A stretch of 64,000 nucleotides of DNA. Origin: Streptomyces sp. NBC_01237 (GTDB lineage Bacteria > Actinomycetota > Actinomycetes > Streptomycetales > Streptomycetaceae). This document shows positions 57,009-64,000 of the stretch, piece by piece. Position 1 is the stretch's first letter. Every line of letters begins with the position of its first letter. The notes beneath the pieces are model-generated. The model was not told the origin of the DNA and searched no databases. It saw nothing but the letters and a program-made list of their open reading frames with translations. The position numbers were made by a program, and so were the translations under genes. The DNA is taken from the NCBI RefSeq assembly GCF_035917275.1, contig NZ_CP108508.1, forward strand, positions 2,666,001 to 2,730,000, written 5' to 3'.

Positions 57009-57740
57009 ATGGACGTCTCTTGGGAAGAGTTCGGCTGGGAGCGGTTGGGCAACGGTGTGGGCCGGCGGCGCCTTCCCGGGTGGGATGCGACGGTCGCGCT
57101 GGTGGCCGGGGCGGGCGCGGCGCTGCTCTACGACACCGGGTCGACGCTGCGTGAGGGCGTCGAGCTGCGGACGCAGGCGGAGGCGTTGCTCGGCCGGAGG
57201 GTGACACATATCGCACTGAGCCACCCGCATTTCGATCATGTACTGGGCACCGCGGCGTTCGCCGGGGCCCAGGTGTACGGGGCGGTCGGCATCGCCGGTC
57301 TCCTCAGCAGCGGCGCGGACGGTCTGCGCGCCTCCGCGGTACGCCACGGGGTGCCCGAGGAGCAGGCGGCGCAGGCGGTGGATGTCCTGGTGGCCCCGCA
57401 CCACGAGGTGCGCGGGGAGTGGACGCTCGACCTCGGGGGCGGCCGGCAGGTGCTGCTGGCCGATGTCGGTCCGGCGCACAGCGGCCACGATCTGGCGGCG
57501 CTGGTGCCGGGGCCGGACGGGGAGCCGGCGGTGGTGCTCTGCGGCGACCTGGTCGAGGAGTCCGGCGAACCGCAGGCGGGCCGGGACGCGGTCGTCTCCC
57601 GCTGGCCGGCCGCGCTGGACAGGCTGCTGGCGCTGGGCGGCGAGGACGCGCTGTACGTGCCGGGGCACGGGGCGGTGGTGGACGCGGCGTTCGTACGGGC
57701 ACAGCGGGACCGGCTGGCGGAGCGCTTCGGCGTGTCGTGA
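57009..57740 (+). CDS. MBL-fold metallohydrolase
   Basis: A 243-residue protein with the beta-lactamase-like zinc motif SHPHFDH (H72, H74, D76, H77), followed by a histidine near [13 protein letters not shown] and an aspartate in CGDLVEES. The fold covers glyoxalase II, quorum-quenching lactonases and many uncharacterised enzymes; no substrate can be assigned. The ATG at 57009 was chosen. It is divergent from hrcA and 25 bases before the DUF3097 gene. Confidence 0.83.
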   Translation: MDVSWEEFGWERLGNGVGRRRLPGWDATVALVAGAGAALLYDTGSTLREGVELRTQAEALLGRRVTHIALSHPHFDHVLGTAAFAGAQVYGAVGIAGLLSSGADGLRASAVRHGVPEEQAAQAVDVLVAPHHEVRGEWTLDLGGGRQVLLADVGPAHSGHDLAALVPGPDGEPAVVLCGDLVEESGEPQAGRDAVVSRWPAALDRLLALGGEDALYVPGHGAVVDAAFVRAQRDRLAERFGVS

Positions 57741-57765
57741 GAGGCCGCCCACTTATCGTCGTGCC

Positions 57766-58584
57766 ATGCGCAGCTATCAGCCGGACCTGACCCCGCCGTG
57801 GAAGAAGTCCGTCCCCGCCCCGGAGGTCCCCGCCGAGCCCGATCTGGTCGTGGAGGAGGTCTCCACCGGCTTCTGCGGTGCGGTGATCCGCTGCGAGAAG
57901 ACGGCCCAGGGGCCGACGGTCACCCTGGAGGACCGCTTCGGCAAGCACCGGGTGTTCCCGATGGAGCCGCGTGGCTTCCTGCTGGAGGGCCGGGTCGTCA
58001 CGCTCGTACGCCCCTCGGCCGCCGGTCCTGTGCGGCCGGCCCGTACGGCGTCCGGTTCGGTGGCGGTGCCCGGCGCGCGGGCCCGGGTGGCGCGGGCCGG
58101 GCGGATCTATGTGGAGGGCCGGCACGACGCGGAGCTGGTCGAGCGGGTGTGGGGCGACGACCTGCGGATCGAGGGTGTGGTGGTCGAGTACCTGGAGGGC
58201 ATCGACGACCTCCCGGCGATCGTGCGCGAGTTCTCACCGGGTCCGGACGCCCGGCTGGGGGTGCTGGTGGACCATCTGGTGCCCGGTTCCAAGGAGTCCC
58301 GGATCGCCGGTCAGGTGTCGGACGCGAACGTGCTGGTGGTGGGCCACCCGTACATCGACGTCTGGGAGGCGGTGAAGCCCTCCTCGGTGGGGATCGCGGG
58401 CTGGCCGGTGGTGCCGCGCGGCCAGGACTGGAAGACAGGGGTGTGCCGGTCGCTGGGCTGGCCGGAGAACACCGGGGCGGCCTGGCAGCACATCCTCTCC
58501 AAGGTCCACTCCTATCGCGACCTCGAACCACAACTCCTGGGCCGGGTCGAGGAGTTGATCGACTTCGTGACGCTTCCCGGCTGA
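57766..58584 (+). CDS. DUF3097 family protein
   Basis: A 272-residue protein that is well conserved in actinobacteria. The strongest block is IYVEGRHDAELVERVWGDDLR, which looks like a Toprim-type nucleotide-binding motif, and LGVLVDHLVPGSKESRIA is the second. An aspartate/glutamate-rich layout (EYLEGIDDLP) fits metal binding, as in Toprim enzymes. The function is unknown. The ATG at 57766 starts 25 bases after the MBL gene stop and the two are probably co-transcribed. Confidence 0.82.
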   Translation: MRSYQPDLTPPWKKSVPAPEVPAEPDLVVEEVSTGFCGAVIRCEKTAQGPTVTLEDRFGKHRVFPMEPRGFLLEGRVVTLVRPSAAGPVRPARTASGSVAVPGARARVARAGRIYVEGRHDAELVERVWGDDLRIEGVVVEYLEGIDDLPAIVREFSPGPDARLGVLVDHLVPGSKESRIAGQVSDANVLVVGHPYIDVWEAVKPSSVGIAGWPVVPRGQDWKTGVCRSLGWPENTGAAWQHILSKVHSYRDLEPQLLGRVEELIDFVTLPG

Positions 58585-58705
58585 AGCCCGGCCCCCGTTG
58601 AAGAGGATCCGGTACCGATCCCGCTGAACGCCTGCGCCACACACGCACCATCGGTTATTGAGAGGTGAAGGGGCTCGGCGGGCGACGGGAAGGCACGGGG
58701 GCGAC

Positions 58706-61591
58706 ATGACACGCGAGGTGTGGCAGGACAGTGCGGAGAACGAGGCGGCTTCGGCCGTCTTCCACCTGATGCAGCAGCTGATCGACCAGTACAAGGTCAA
58801 CCGGCCGGTGATGCCACTGGTCGTCGCACAGGCGGCCGAGGCCGACGCGGGGCCCGAGATCGACGCGCGCGTCGAGCAGATCGTGCTCCAGATCCACCGG
58901 GCCAATCAGCTGCGCCGGGTCCCGGTGAAGCTGCTCGACGGCGAGGGCCGGACCCCGTACGACGCGGCGCTCGACATGGTGCGCAGGCTGAGCGAGGAGC
59001 CCTGGGAGACCCGGGAGAGCTCGCAGTACAAGCCGTTCTCCTTCCCCCGCTCACGCCTCCTCGGTGCCATCGAGCAGGCCACCACGACGGTGCTCGCGCA
59101 GCCCGGCGGGCGCTCGGCGCGTGGACGTGAGGAAAGGATTCTTGAGCAGCTGGGCAGGCTGCGCTGGCGGGCGAGCCGGTCGGGGGCCAACAACTGGTGG
59201 GACTCGCTGCGGGCCTCGGTGCGGCCGGAGACCTTCATGGGCGCCGTCTTCATCGCCGTGCTCAGCGTGCTGCTCGGCGAGATCGGCTGGCTGCTGACCG
59301 CCCTGGTGGCGGCCGTCGCCCTGCTCGGCCTGGCCGTCGTACGGCTGCTGAGCAGCGCCGCGCCGCCGCTACTGTGGCTGCGCCGGGCCAGCCGGTGGTT
59401 CGCGACCACCTCCTCCCTGGCCGCCTCCAGTACGGGGTACCCCTCCGACGGCTGGTCCCGGTTCTCGCCGAGCGGTTCCTGGCGGGTGATCCGGGCCCGC
59501 GCGGCGGCGGTCGCCGAGCGGGTGGCCGACGCGCGGGCGGGGGACGAGCACGCGCGCCAGTTCCATCTGGAGCTGCGGGTCCAGGCCCTGCTGGAGGACC
59601 TGCTGCACAACTACCGGCCGCACACGCTGGACTGGCGGCGCAGCAAGCGGACGGTCCCGCCGGTGGTGTTCCTGCCCACGGCCACCCAGGACAACGGCGG
59701 CATCCTGCTGATCAACGCGATGAACAGCGTACGGTCGCGGCGCAGCGAGGTGGACCCGCTGCTGCTGCTGGCGTCCCTGCCCGCCGCCGGGATCATGCGG
59801 CACACCCCGCCGCTGCCCGCGGACCCGCCGCCCGCGAGCGGGCCCACCTTCTCCGCGGCGGCGCGGGCCCGTTACGAGCGCTGGGTCGACGATCTGAGCC
59901 TGGGCCAGTCCCCCGTCGCGGCCGCGACGCTGGCGTGGGTGCTCCGGCTGCCGCTGTCCACCGGCAAGCTGACCCATGAGCACGCGCACGCGGAACTCGT
60001 CACCTACCGGGTCCGGCGGACCTGGGCGTGGTGGGTGATGTCCAGGGCGGCCGTCGCGCTCGTCCTCGTCGGGAGCCTGCTGGGAACCTTCCTGTGGAGC
60101 GAGCACTGGCGGAAGGAGTACTGCCACGGCCCGCTGACCGACCGCAACACGGACGCGATCTGGAGCGGTTCGGGGAAGGACAAGGAGTGCGTGGGGGTGG
60201 CCACCTCCCCCGAGGTGCTCTTCGCCAAGGGCAACAAGCTGGCACTGAACGGTGTGGGCGCGGGCATCAGCTTCGAGCGCGTCGAGAAGGCGATCCGCGA
60301 CGAGAACGCGGACATCGGGCCGAACGAGAACTACGTCACCATCGTCTACGCGGGGCCGCTCACCGCGCGGAACGGCGACGACAAGCTCACCCGCAAGGGG
60401 CTGGAGGAGCTGACCGGCGTCTATCTGCACCAGCGTTCGGTGAACAAGACGTTGCACCGGCCCGTCAAGCTGCGGGTCCTCACGGCCAACGGCGGTCAGG
60501 ACATGCTCCATCAGCTGACCACGGTGGACAAGATCATAGAGGTGGCGGAGCGGGACCCGACCGTGGTCGGCGTGGTCGGCTTCGGCCGCAACACGCAGGA
60601 GAGCGCGGCGGCCACCGGCCGGCTCCGGAAAGCCGGTCTGCCGCTGGTCGACACCACCAATTCGAGCAGCGATCTGCCCCGGGACTACCCGAACTACTTC
60701 GGTCTCGCCGCGACCGACGAGGAGCAGGCGTACGCCCTCGGTCTGGTCGCCCGGCAGATCGCCGAGAAGCTCAAGGGCGGGAGGACCGCCCCGAGCGCGA
60801 TCGTCCTTTCCCGGGAACTGCGCAACGGCGACAAGGACCGGTACACGGCCGAGCAGCGCGAGGCGGGCAGGTCGATGCTCCGCAAGGCGGGGTTCGGCGT
60901 GGGCGAGGACGTCACGTACAAGCTCTCCGGCGGCGCCAGCCTCAACACCCCGGTGACCACGATCTGCAAGCTGGACCCGGTGCCCGACGCGCTGTACTTC
61001 GCCGGACGGGTCGAGGACGTCCCGAACCTGATGAGCGGCCTCTCGCAGGGGCTCTGCTCCAAGAAGCCCATGACGGTGTTCACGGGGGACGATCTGACGA
61101 AGGGCACCTTCGAGGCCAGCACGTCCATCGCGGCGAACGTGACGCTCTACCACAGCTCGCTGGCCCCGCTGGACAAGGGCGGCAATCAGGGCTTCTACAG
61201 CGATGCCCGCAGCGCGCTGGCCGACCTGCACCCCGACGGGGAGCTGACGGCCCTGTCGGCGGGCACACCCGCCTATGAGGACGAGCTGTTCGCCAGCGGT
61301 CAGACCGTGCTCTCCTACAGCGCGACGGCCGCGCTGTACGACGCCGCCGCCCGGGGGGACACCCGGCGAAGCGCGGCGGAGACCTGGGCGACGCTGCACA
61401 CGGTGGACCTCAACAGCATGCCCACGGGGACGATCACCTTCAGCAGGGACAAGGCGTCGCCCGCCGAGAACATGCACGGCATCAACATCATCAAGGTGGT
61501 CCGCCCCGGACCGGACGCCGAACGGACCGTCCTGTGCGGCAAACCGGCGGGCGTACCGAAGCCGCTGGCCCGCCAGGACTGCAAGCCGTAG
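58706..61591 (+). CDS. Membrane protein with extracellular PBP-I-like domain and degenerate-NTPase-like cytoplasmic region
   Basis: A 961-residue protein. Residues 1-175 are soluble and start with a helical block, with a NRPVMPLVVAQAA strand and RVPVKLLDGEG that resemble parts of a P-loop fold, but no Walker A is present. A membrane hairpin (about 178-214) follows. A second cytoplasmic part (215-440) contains PPVVFLPTATQDNGGILL and DPLLLLASLP, again like an NTPase core. One more membrane segment (about 444-464) leads outside to a domain of about 450 residues like type 1 periplasmic-binding proteins of amino-acid ABC transporters, with NYVTIVYAGPLTA and VVGVVGFGRNTQE. It looks like a sensor rather than a transporter. 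Function unknown. Confidence 0.8.
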   Translation: MTREVWQDSAENEAASAVFHLMQQLIDQYKVNRPVMPLVVAQAAEADAGPEIDARVEQIVLQIHRANQLRRVPVKLLDGEGRTPYDAALDMVRRLSEEPWETRESSQYKPFSFPRSRLLGAIEQATTTVLAQPGGRSARGREERILEQLGRLRWRASRSGANNWWDSLRASVRPETFMGAVFIAVLSVLLGEIGWLLTALVAAVALLGLAVVRLLSSAAPPLLWLRRASRWFATTSSLAASSTGYPSDGWSRFSPSGSWRVIRARAAAVAERVADARAGDEHARQFHLELRVQALLEDLLHNYRPHTLDWRRSKRTVPPVVFLPTATQDNGGILLINAMNSVRSRRSEVDPLLLLASLPAAGIMRHTPPLPADPPPASGPTFSAAARARYERWVDDLSLGQSPVAAATLAWVLRLPLSTGKLTHEHAHAELVTYRVRRTWAWWVMSRAAVALVLVGSLLGTFLWSEHWRKEYCHGPLTDRNTDAIWSGSGKDKECVGVATSPEVLFAKGNKLALNGVGAGISFERVEKAIRDENADIGPNENYVTIVYAGPLTARNGDDKLTRKGLEELTGVYLHQRSVNKTLHRPVKLRVLTANGGQDMLHQLTTVDKIIEVAERDPTVVGVVGFGRNTQESAAATGRLRKAGLPLVDTTNSSSDLPRDYPNYFGLAATDEEQAYALGLVARQIAEKLKGGRTAPSAIVLSRELRNGDKDRYTAEQREAGRSMLRKAGFGVGEDVTYKLSGGASLNTPVTTICKLDPVPDALYFAGRVEDVPNLMSGLSQGLCSKKPMTVFTGDDLTKGTFEASTSIAANVTLYHSSLAPLDKGGNQGFYSDARSALADLHPDGELTALSAGTPAYEDELFASGQTVLSYSATAALYDAAARGDTRRSAAETWATLHTVDLNSMPTGTITFSRDKASPAENMHGINIIKVVRPGPDAERTVLCGKPAGVPKPLARQDCKP

Positions 61592-61594
61592 CCG

Positions 61595-61673
61595 GCGGGG
61601 GGCAGTGCCGGCGGGGGCAGGGGGCGGCCGGGGGCAGGTAGCGGAGGGGGCGGAGGAGGTACCGGAGGGGGCG
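61595..61673. repeat. G-rich tract between convergent genes
   Basis: On the plus strand, runs of four to six G recur every few bases with two copies of taNcggagggggcgg at the right end. The convergent gap of 84 bases has no hairpin terminator; a G-quadruplex in RNA or DNA is possible. Confidence 0.6.
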
Positions 61674-61675
61674 GC

Positions 61676-62908
61676 TCAGTCCACCAGGTCCCGCACCACC
61701 GCGTCGGCCAGCAGCCGCCCCCGCAGGGTGAGGACCGCACGCCCCTCCTCGTACGGACCGGCCTGCAGCAGCCCGTCCGCGAGGGCCCGTCGCGAGGCCG
61801 CGAGGCCGTCCGGCCTGAGCAGCGACAGCGGGCACCCTTCGAGCAGCCGCAGCTCCAGCAGGATCCGCTCGACCCGGCGGTCCTCGGCGGCGAGGATCTC
61901 GCGCCCCGCCCCGGGCGAGCGGCCCTCGGCGAGCGCCTGTGCGTACGCCCCCGGGTGCTTCACGTTCCACCAGCGCACCCCACCCACGTGGCTGTGCGCG
62001 CCCGGCCCGGCGCCCCACCAGTCGGCGCCGCGCCAGTACAGCTCGTTGTGCAGGCACCGGCCTTCGGGTGTCCGGGCCCAGTTGGACACCTCGTACCAGG
62101 AGAAGCCCGCGGCGGCCATCGCCTCGTCCGCGATCAGATACCGGTCGGCGTGCGCGTCGTCGTCGGTCATCGGGATCTCGCCGCGCCGGATGCGCCGGGC
62201 GAGCTGGGTGCCCTCCTCGACGATCAGGGCGTAGGCCGACACATGGTCGGGGCCGGCGCCGATGGCCGCGTCCAGGGAGGCCCGCCAGTCGTCGTCGGAC
62301 TCGCCGGGGGTGCCGTAGATCAGGTCCAGGTTGACGTGGTCGAAGCCCGCCGCCCTGGCCTCGGCGACACACGCTTCGGGGCGGCCGGGGGTGTGCGTAC
62401 GGTCCAGGATCTTCAGCACGTGCTGCCGGGCGCTCTGCATGCCGAAGGAGACCCGGTTGAAGCCGCCTTCGCGCAGGGCCGCCAGATAGGCCGGATCGAC
62501 GGACTCCGGATTGGCCTCGGTGGTGATCTCGGCATCGTCCGCGAGCCCGAACTCGTCGCGGATCGCCCCCAGCATGCGTACGAGATCGGCGGCGGGCAGC
62601 AGCGTGGGGGTGCCGCCGCCGACGAACACGGTCCGGACCGGCCGGGGGTCGTCGCCCAGGACCTTGCGGGCCTGGCGGACCTCCTCGATCAGGTGCGCGG
62701 CGTAGTTGTCGCGGGAGGCCAGGGCGCCGCCGGAGCCGCGCAGCTCGGTGGCGGTGTAGGTGTTGAAGTCGCAGTAGCCGCAGCGGGTGGCGCAGTAGGG
62801 CACATGCAGATAGAAGCCGAGCGGTCGGTCGGCGGCGCCTTCCAGGGCATGGCGGGGCAGCGCCCCGTCGTCGGGCACGGGCTCACCATCGGGCAGTACG
62901 GAAGGCAT
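61676..62908 (-). CDS. hemW: Radical SAM protein HemW
   Basis: A 410-residue radical SAM protein. The iron-sulphur motif C-x3-C-x2-C (C39, C43, C46 in PYCATRCGYCDF) binds the 4Fe-4S cluster and S-adenosylmethionine. VFVGGGTPTLL, TTEANPES and SFGMQSARQHVLKILDRTHTPG are the HemN/HemW motifs. Unlike oxygen-independent coproporphyrinogen oxidase (HemN), the length and the lack of the N-terminal arm favour HemW, a heme-binding and trafficking protein. The ATG at 62908 was preferred; 62917 and GTG 62923 are also in frame. Confidence 0.9.
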   Translation of the reverse strand: MPSVLPDGEPVPDDGALPRHALEGAADRPLGFYLHVPYCATRCGYCDFNTYTATELRGSGGALASRDNYAAHLIEEVRQARKVLGDDPRPVRTVFVGGGTPTLLPAADLVRMLGAIRDEFGLADDAEITTEANPESVDPAYLAALREGGFNRVSFGMQSARQHVLKILDRTHTPGRPEACVAEARAAGFDHVNLDLIYGTPGESDDDWRASLDAAIGAGPDHVSAYALIVEEGTQLARRIRRGEIPMTDDDAHADRYLIADEAMAAAGFSWYEVSNWARTPEGRCLHNELYWRGADWWGAGPGAHSHVGGVRWWNVKHPGAYAQALAEGRSPGAGREILAAEDRRVERILLELRLLEGCPLSLLRPDGLAASRRALADGLLQAGPYEEGRAVLTLRGRLLADAVVRDLVD

Positions 62909-62979
62909 ACCGTCCATTGTCACTCGCCGCGGGAGCGGCCCCGACCCGCTGCGGGCCGGGGCGGCCCCGGCGCCCGTCC

Positions 62980-64000
62980 TCAGTCGGCCCGGAGCACCAT
63001 CAGGGCCACGTCGTCGTCCGGCGGCAGCTCGGCGAACTCGTGGACGGCCCGCTTGATCCGGTCGGCGATCGTCTCCGCGGGCAGCCCGGCGCATCCGGAG
63101 AGCACCCGCGCGAGCCCGTCCCCGTCGTCGAACAGGAGCCGCCCCGAACGCCGCTCGGTCACCCCGTCGGTCACGCAGAGCAGGGCGTCTCCGGGCGCCA
63201 GGTCGAAGCTCTGGCTCTCGTACGCGACGTCCTCGACGACGCCGAGCAGCACCTGGGGATCGGCCGCGGGACGTACGGAGCCGTCGGGCCGCAGCAGCAG
63301 GGGCAGCGGGTGGCCCGCGCTGGCCACGGTGCAGCGCACCCCGCCGTCCGGGAGCGGGACGATCTCCCCGTACAGCAGGGACAGGAACCGGGACTGGGAG
63401 CCGTCCTGGAGCTGCTGCCCGCCCGCCGCCGCGACCATCAGGGCGGCGGCCTCCGCGGCCTCCATGGCGTCGTCGAGGAGGAGCCGGTTGAGCCGGTCCA
63501 GGACCTCGCCGACGCCGAAGCCCTCCCGGGACAGCAGCCGCAGCCAGGGGCGGGCCAGTCCGGTGACGACGGCGGCCTCGGGGCCACTGCCCTGGACGTC
63601 GCCGAGCACGAAGCACCAGCGGTCGCCGGGGCACGGGAAGATGTCGTAGAAGTCACCCCCGACCACGCCGTCGTCGCTCGGCTCGTACACCAGGGCGCTG
63701 GTGACTCCGGGGATCTCGGCGACCTTGCTGGGCAGCAGTCCGCGCTGGAGGATGCGGCTGATCGTGGCCTGCCGGGTGTAGGCGCGGGCCGCGCCGACGG
63801 CGAGGCCGAGGCGGCGGACGAAGTCCTCGATCAGCGCGGCCACCTCGTCGGGGACCCGGGCGACGCCTTCCCGTCCGACGAGGACGGCGCCGAGCGTGCG
63901 GCCGCCCGCGGTGATCCGGTAGGCGAGGGCGGCCCCGTCACGGCCGCCGGGCCGGGCGTCCGGTTCCTCCTCGGGAGCGCCACCGTCCGGTGACCCGCCG
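62980..64000 (-). CDS. SpoIIE/RsbU-type PP2C phosphatase with GAF domain (5' end cut by window)
   Basis: The C-terminal PP2C domain holds the metal residues VVGGDFYD and VLGDVQGSG, followed by VTDGVTERR and DDDVALMVL, so the phosphatase is intact. An N-terminal GAF-type part lies further in and stays open beyond the window at 64000. Such proteins dephosphorylate anti-anti-sigma factors to release sigma factors under stress. The first visible residues are in a Pro-Asp-rich linker. No kinase or sigma gene is visible within the window. Confidence 0.9.
   Translation of the reverse strand, partial: GGSPDGGAPEEEPDARPGGRDGAALAYRITAGGRTLGAVLVGREGVARVPDEVAALIEDFVRRLGLAVGAARAYTRQATISRILQRGLLPSKVAEIPGVTSALVYEPSDDGVVGGDFYDIFPCPGDRWCFVLGDVQGSGPEAAVVTGLARPWLRLLSREGFGVGEVLDRLNRLLLDDAMEAAEAAALMVAAAGGQQLQDGSQSRFLSLLYGEIVPLPDGGVRCTVASAGHPLPLLLRPDGSVRPAADPQVLLGVVEDVAYESQSFDLAPGDALLCVTDGVTERRSGRLLFDDGDGLARVLSGCAGLPAETIADRIKRAVHEFAELPPDDDVALMVLRAD

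Overview
The window is a stretch of high-GC actinobacterial chromosome, almost certainly Streptomyces or a close relative. Third codon positions are nearly all G or C. GTG starts are frequent and many neighbours overlap by ATGA or GTGA. The order glyS, znuA-znuC-znuB-zur, uppS-recO, leuA and era ... ybeY-phoH ... dnaJ-hrcA, hemW is typical of streptomycete chromosomes. There are no rRNA or tRNA genes, insertion sequences, integrases or CRISPR arrays, so this is mainly core chromosome with small accessory insertions.

Layout. 1-4.5 kb: 3' part-less dnaG (5' end present, cut by the window), an FAD oxidoreductase and dgt, all on the minus strand. 4.8-15 kb: small metabolic and surface genes, including a DUF218 protein, a cutA operon, an FMN reductase, a class IV aminotransferase, a class F sortase with a secreted neighbour, a TauE-type permease, a PhoX-like Tat protein, a VOC protein and an ArsR-type regulator. 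15.4-24.6 kb: ppdK, dusB coupled to an MmyB-type regulator that diverges from a drug exporter, two small proteins and glyS. 24.7-28 kb: zinc uptake operon with tandem Zur boxes, then zur. 28-32.5 kb: uppS, recO, a TerB-like protein, leuA and a leader peptide with four consecutive leucine codons. 32.6-34.1 kb: a protealysin-type protease followed by an emfourin-type inhibitor. 34.2-44.8 kb: the era-ybeY-phoH core, interrupted by a WxL/DUF916 surface pair and a second MmyB-regulator/exporter pair; phoH carries a 360-residue intein. 44.9-56.9 kb: a PfkB kinase diverging from an MFS gene, adenine deaminase, RNase Z, HIT protein, a TPR/AAA pair, rsmE, nitronate monooxygenase, dnaJ and CIRCE-controlled hrcA. 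57-64 kb: an MBL hydrolase, DUF3097, a 961-residue membrane protein with an extracellular substrate-binding-type domain, hemW and a SpoIIE-type phosphatase cut by the window end.

Most gene ends are marked by long perfect or near-perfect hairpins without a clear U-run, as is usual in Streptomyces. The points most worth a second look are the probable class 3 (W-C-T) intein in PhoH, the membrane sensor-like protein at 58.7 kb, the WxL/DUF916 pair, the leuA leader, the tandem Zur boxes and the cytidine-deaminase-like protein that has lost its zinc ligands. All family assignments come from reading motifs; no database search was run.
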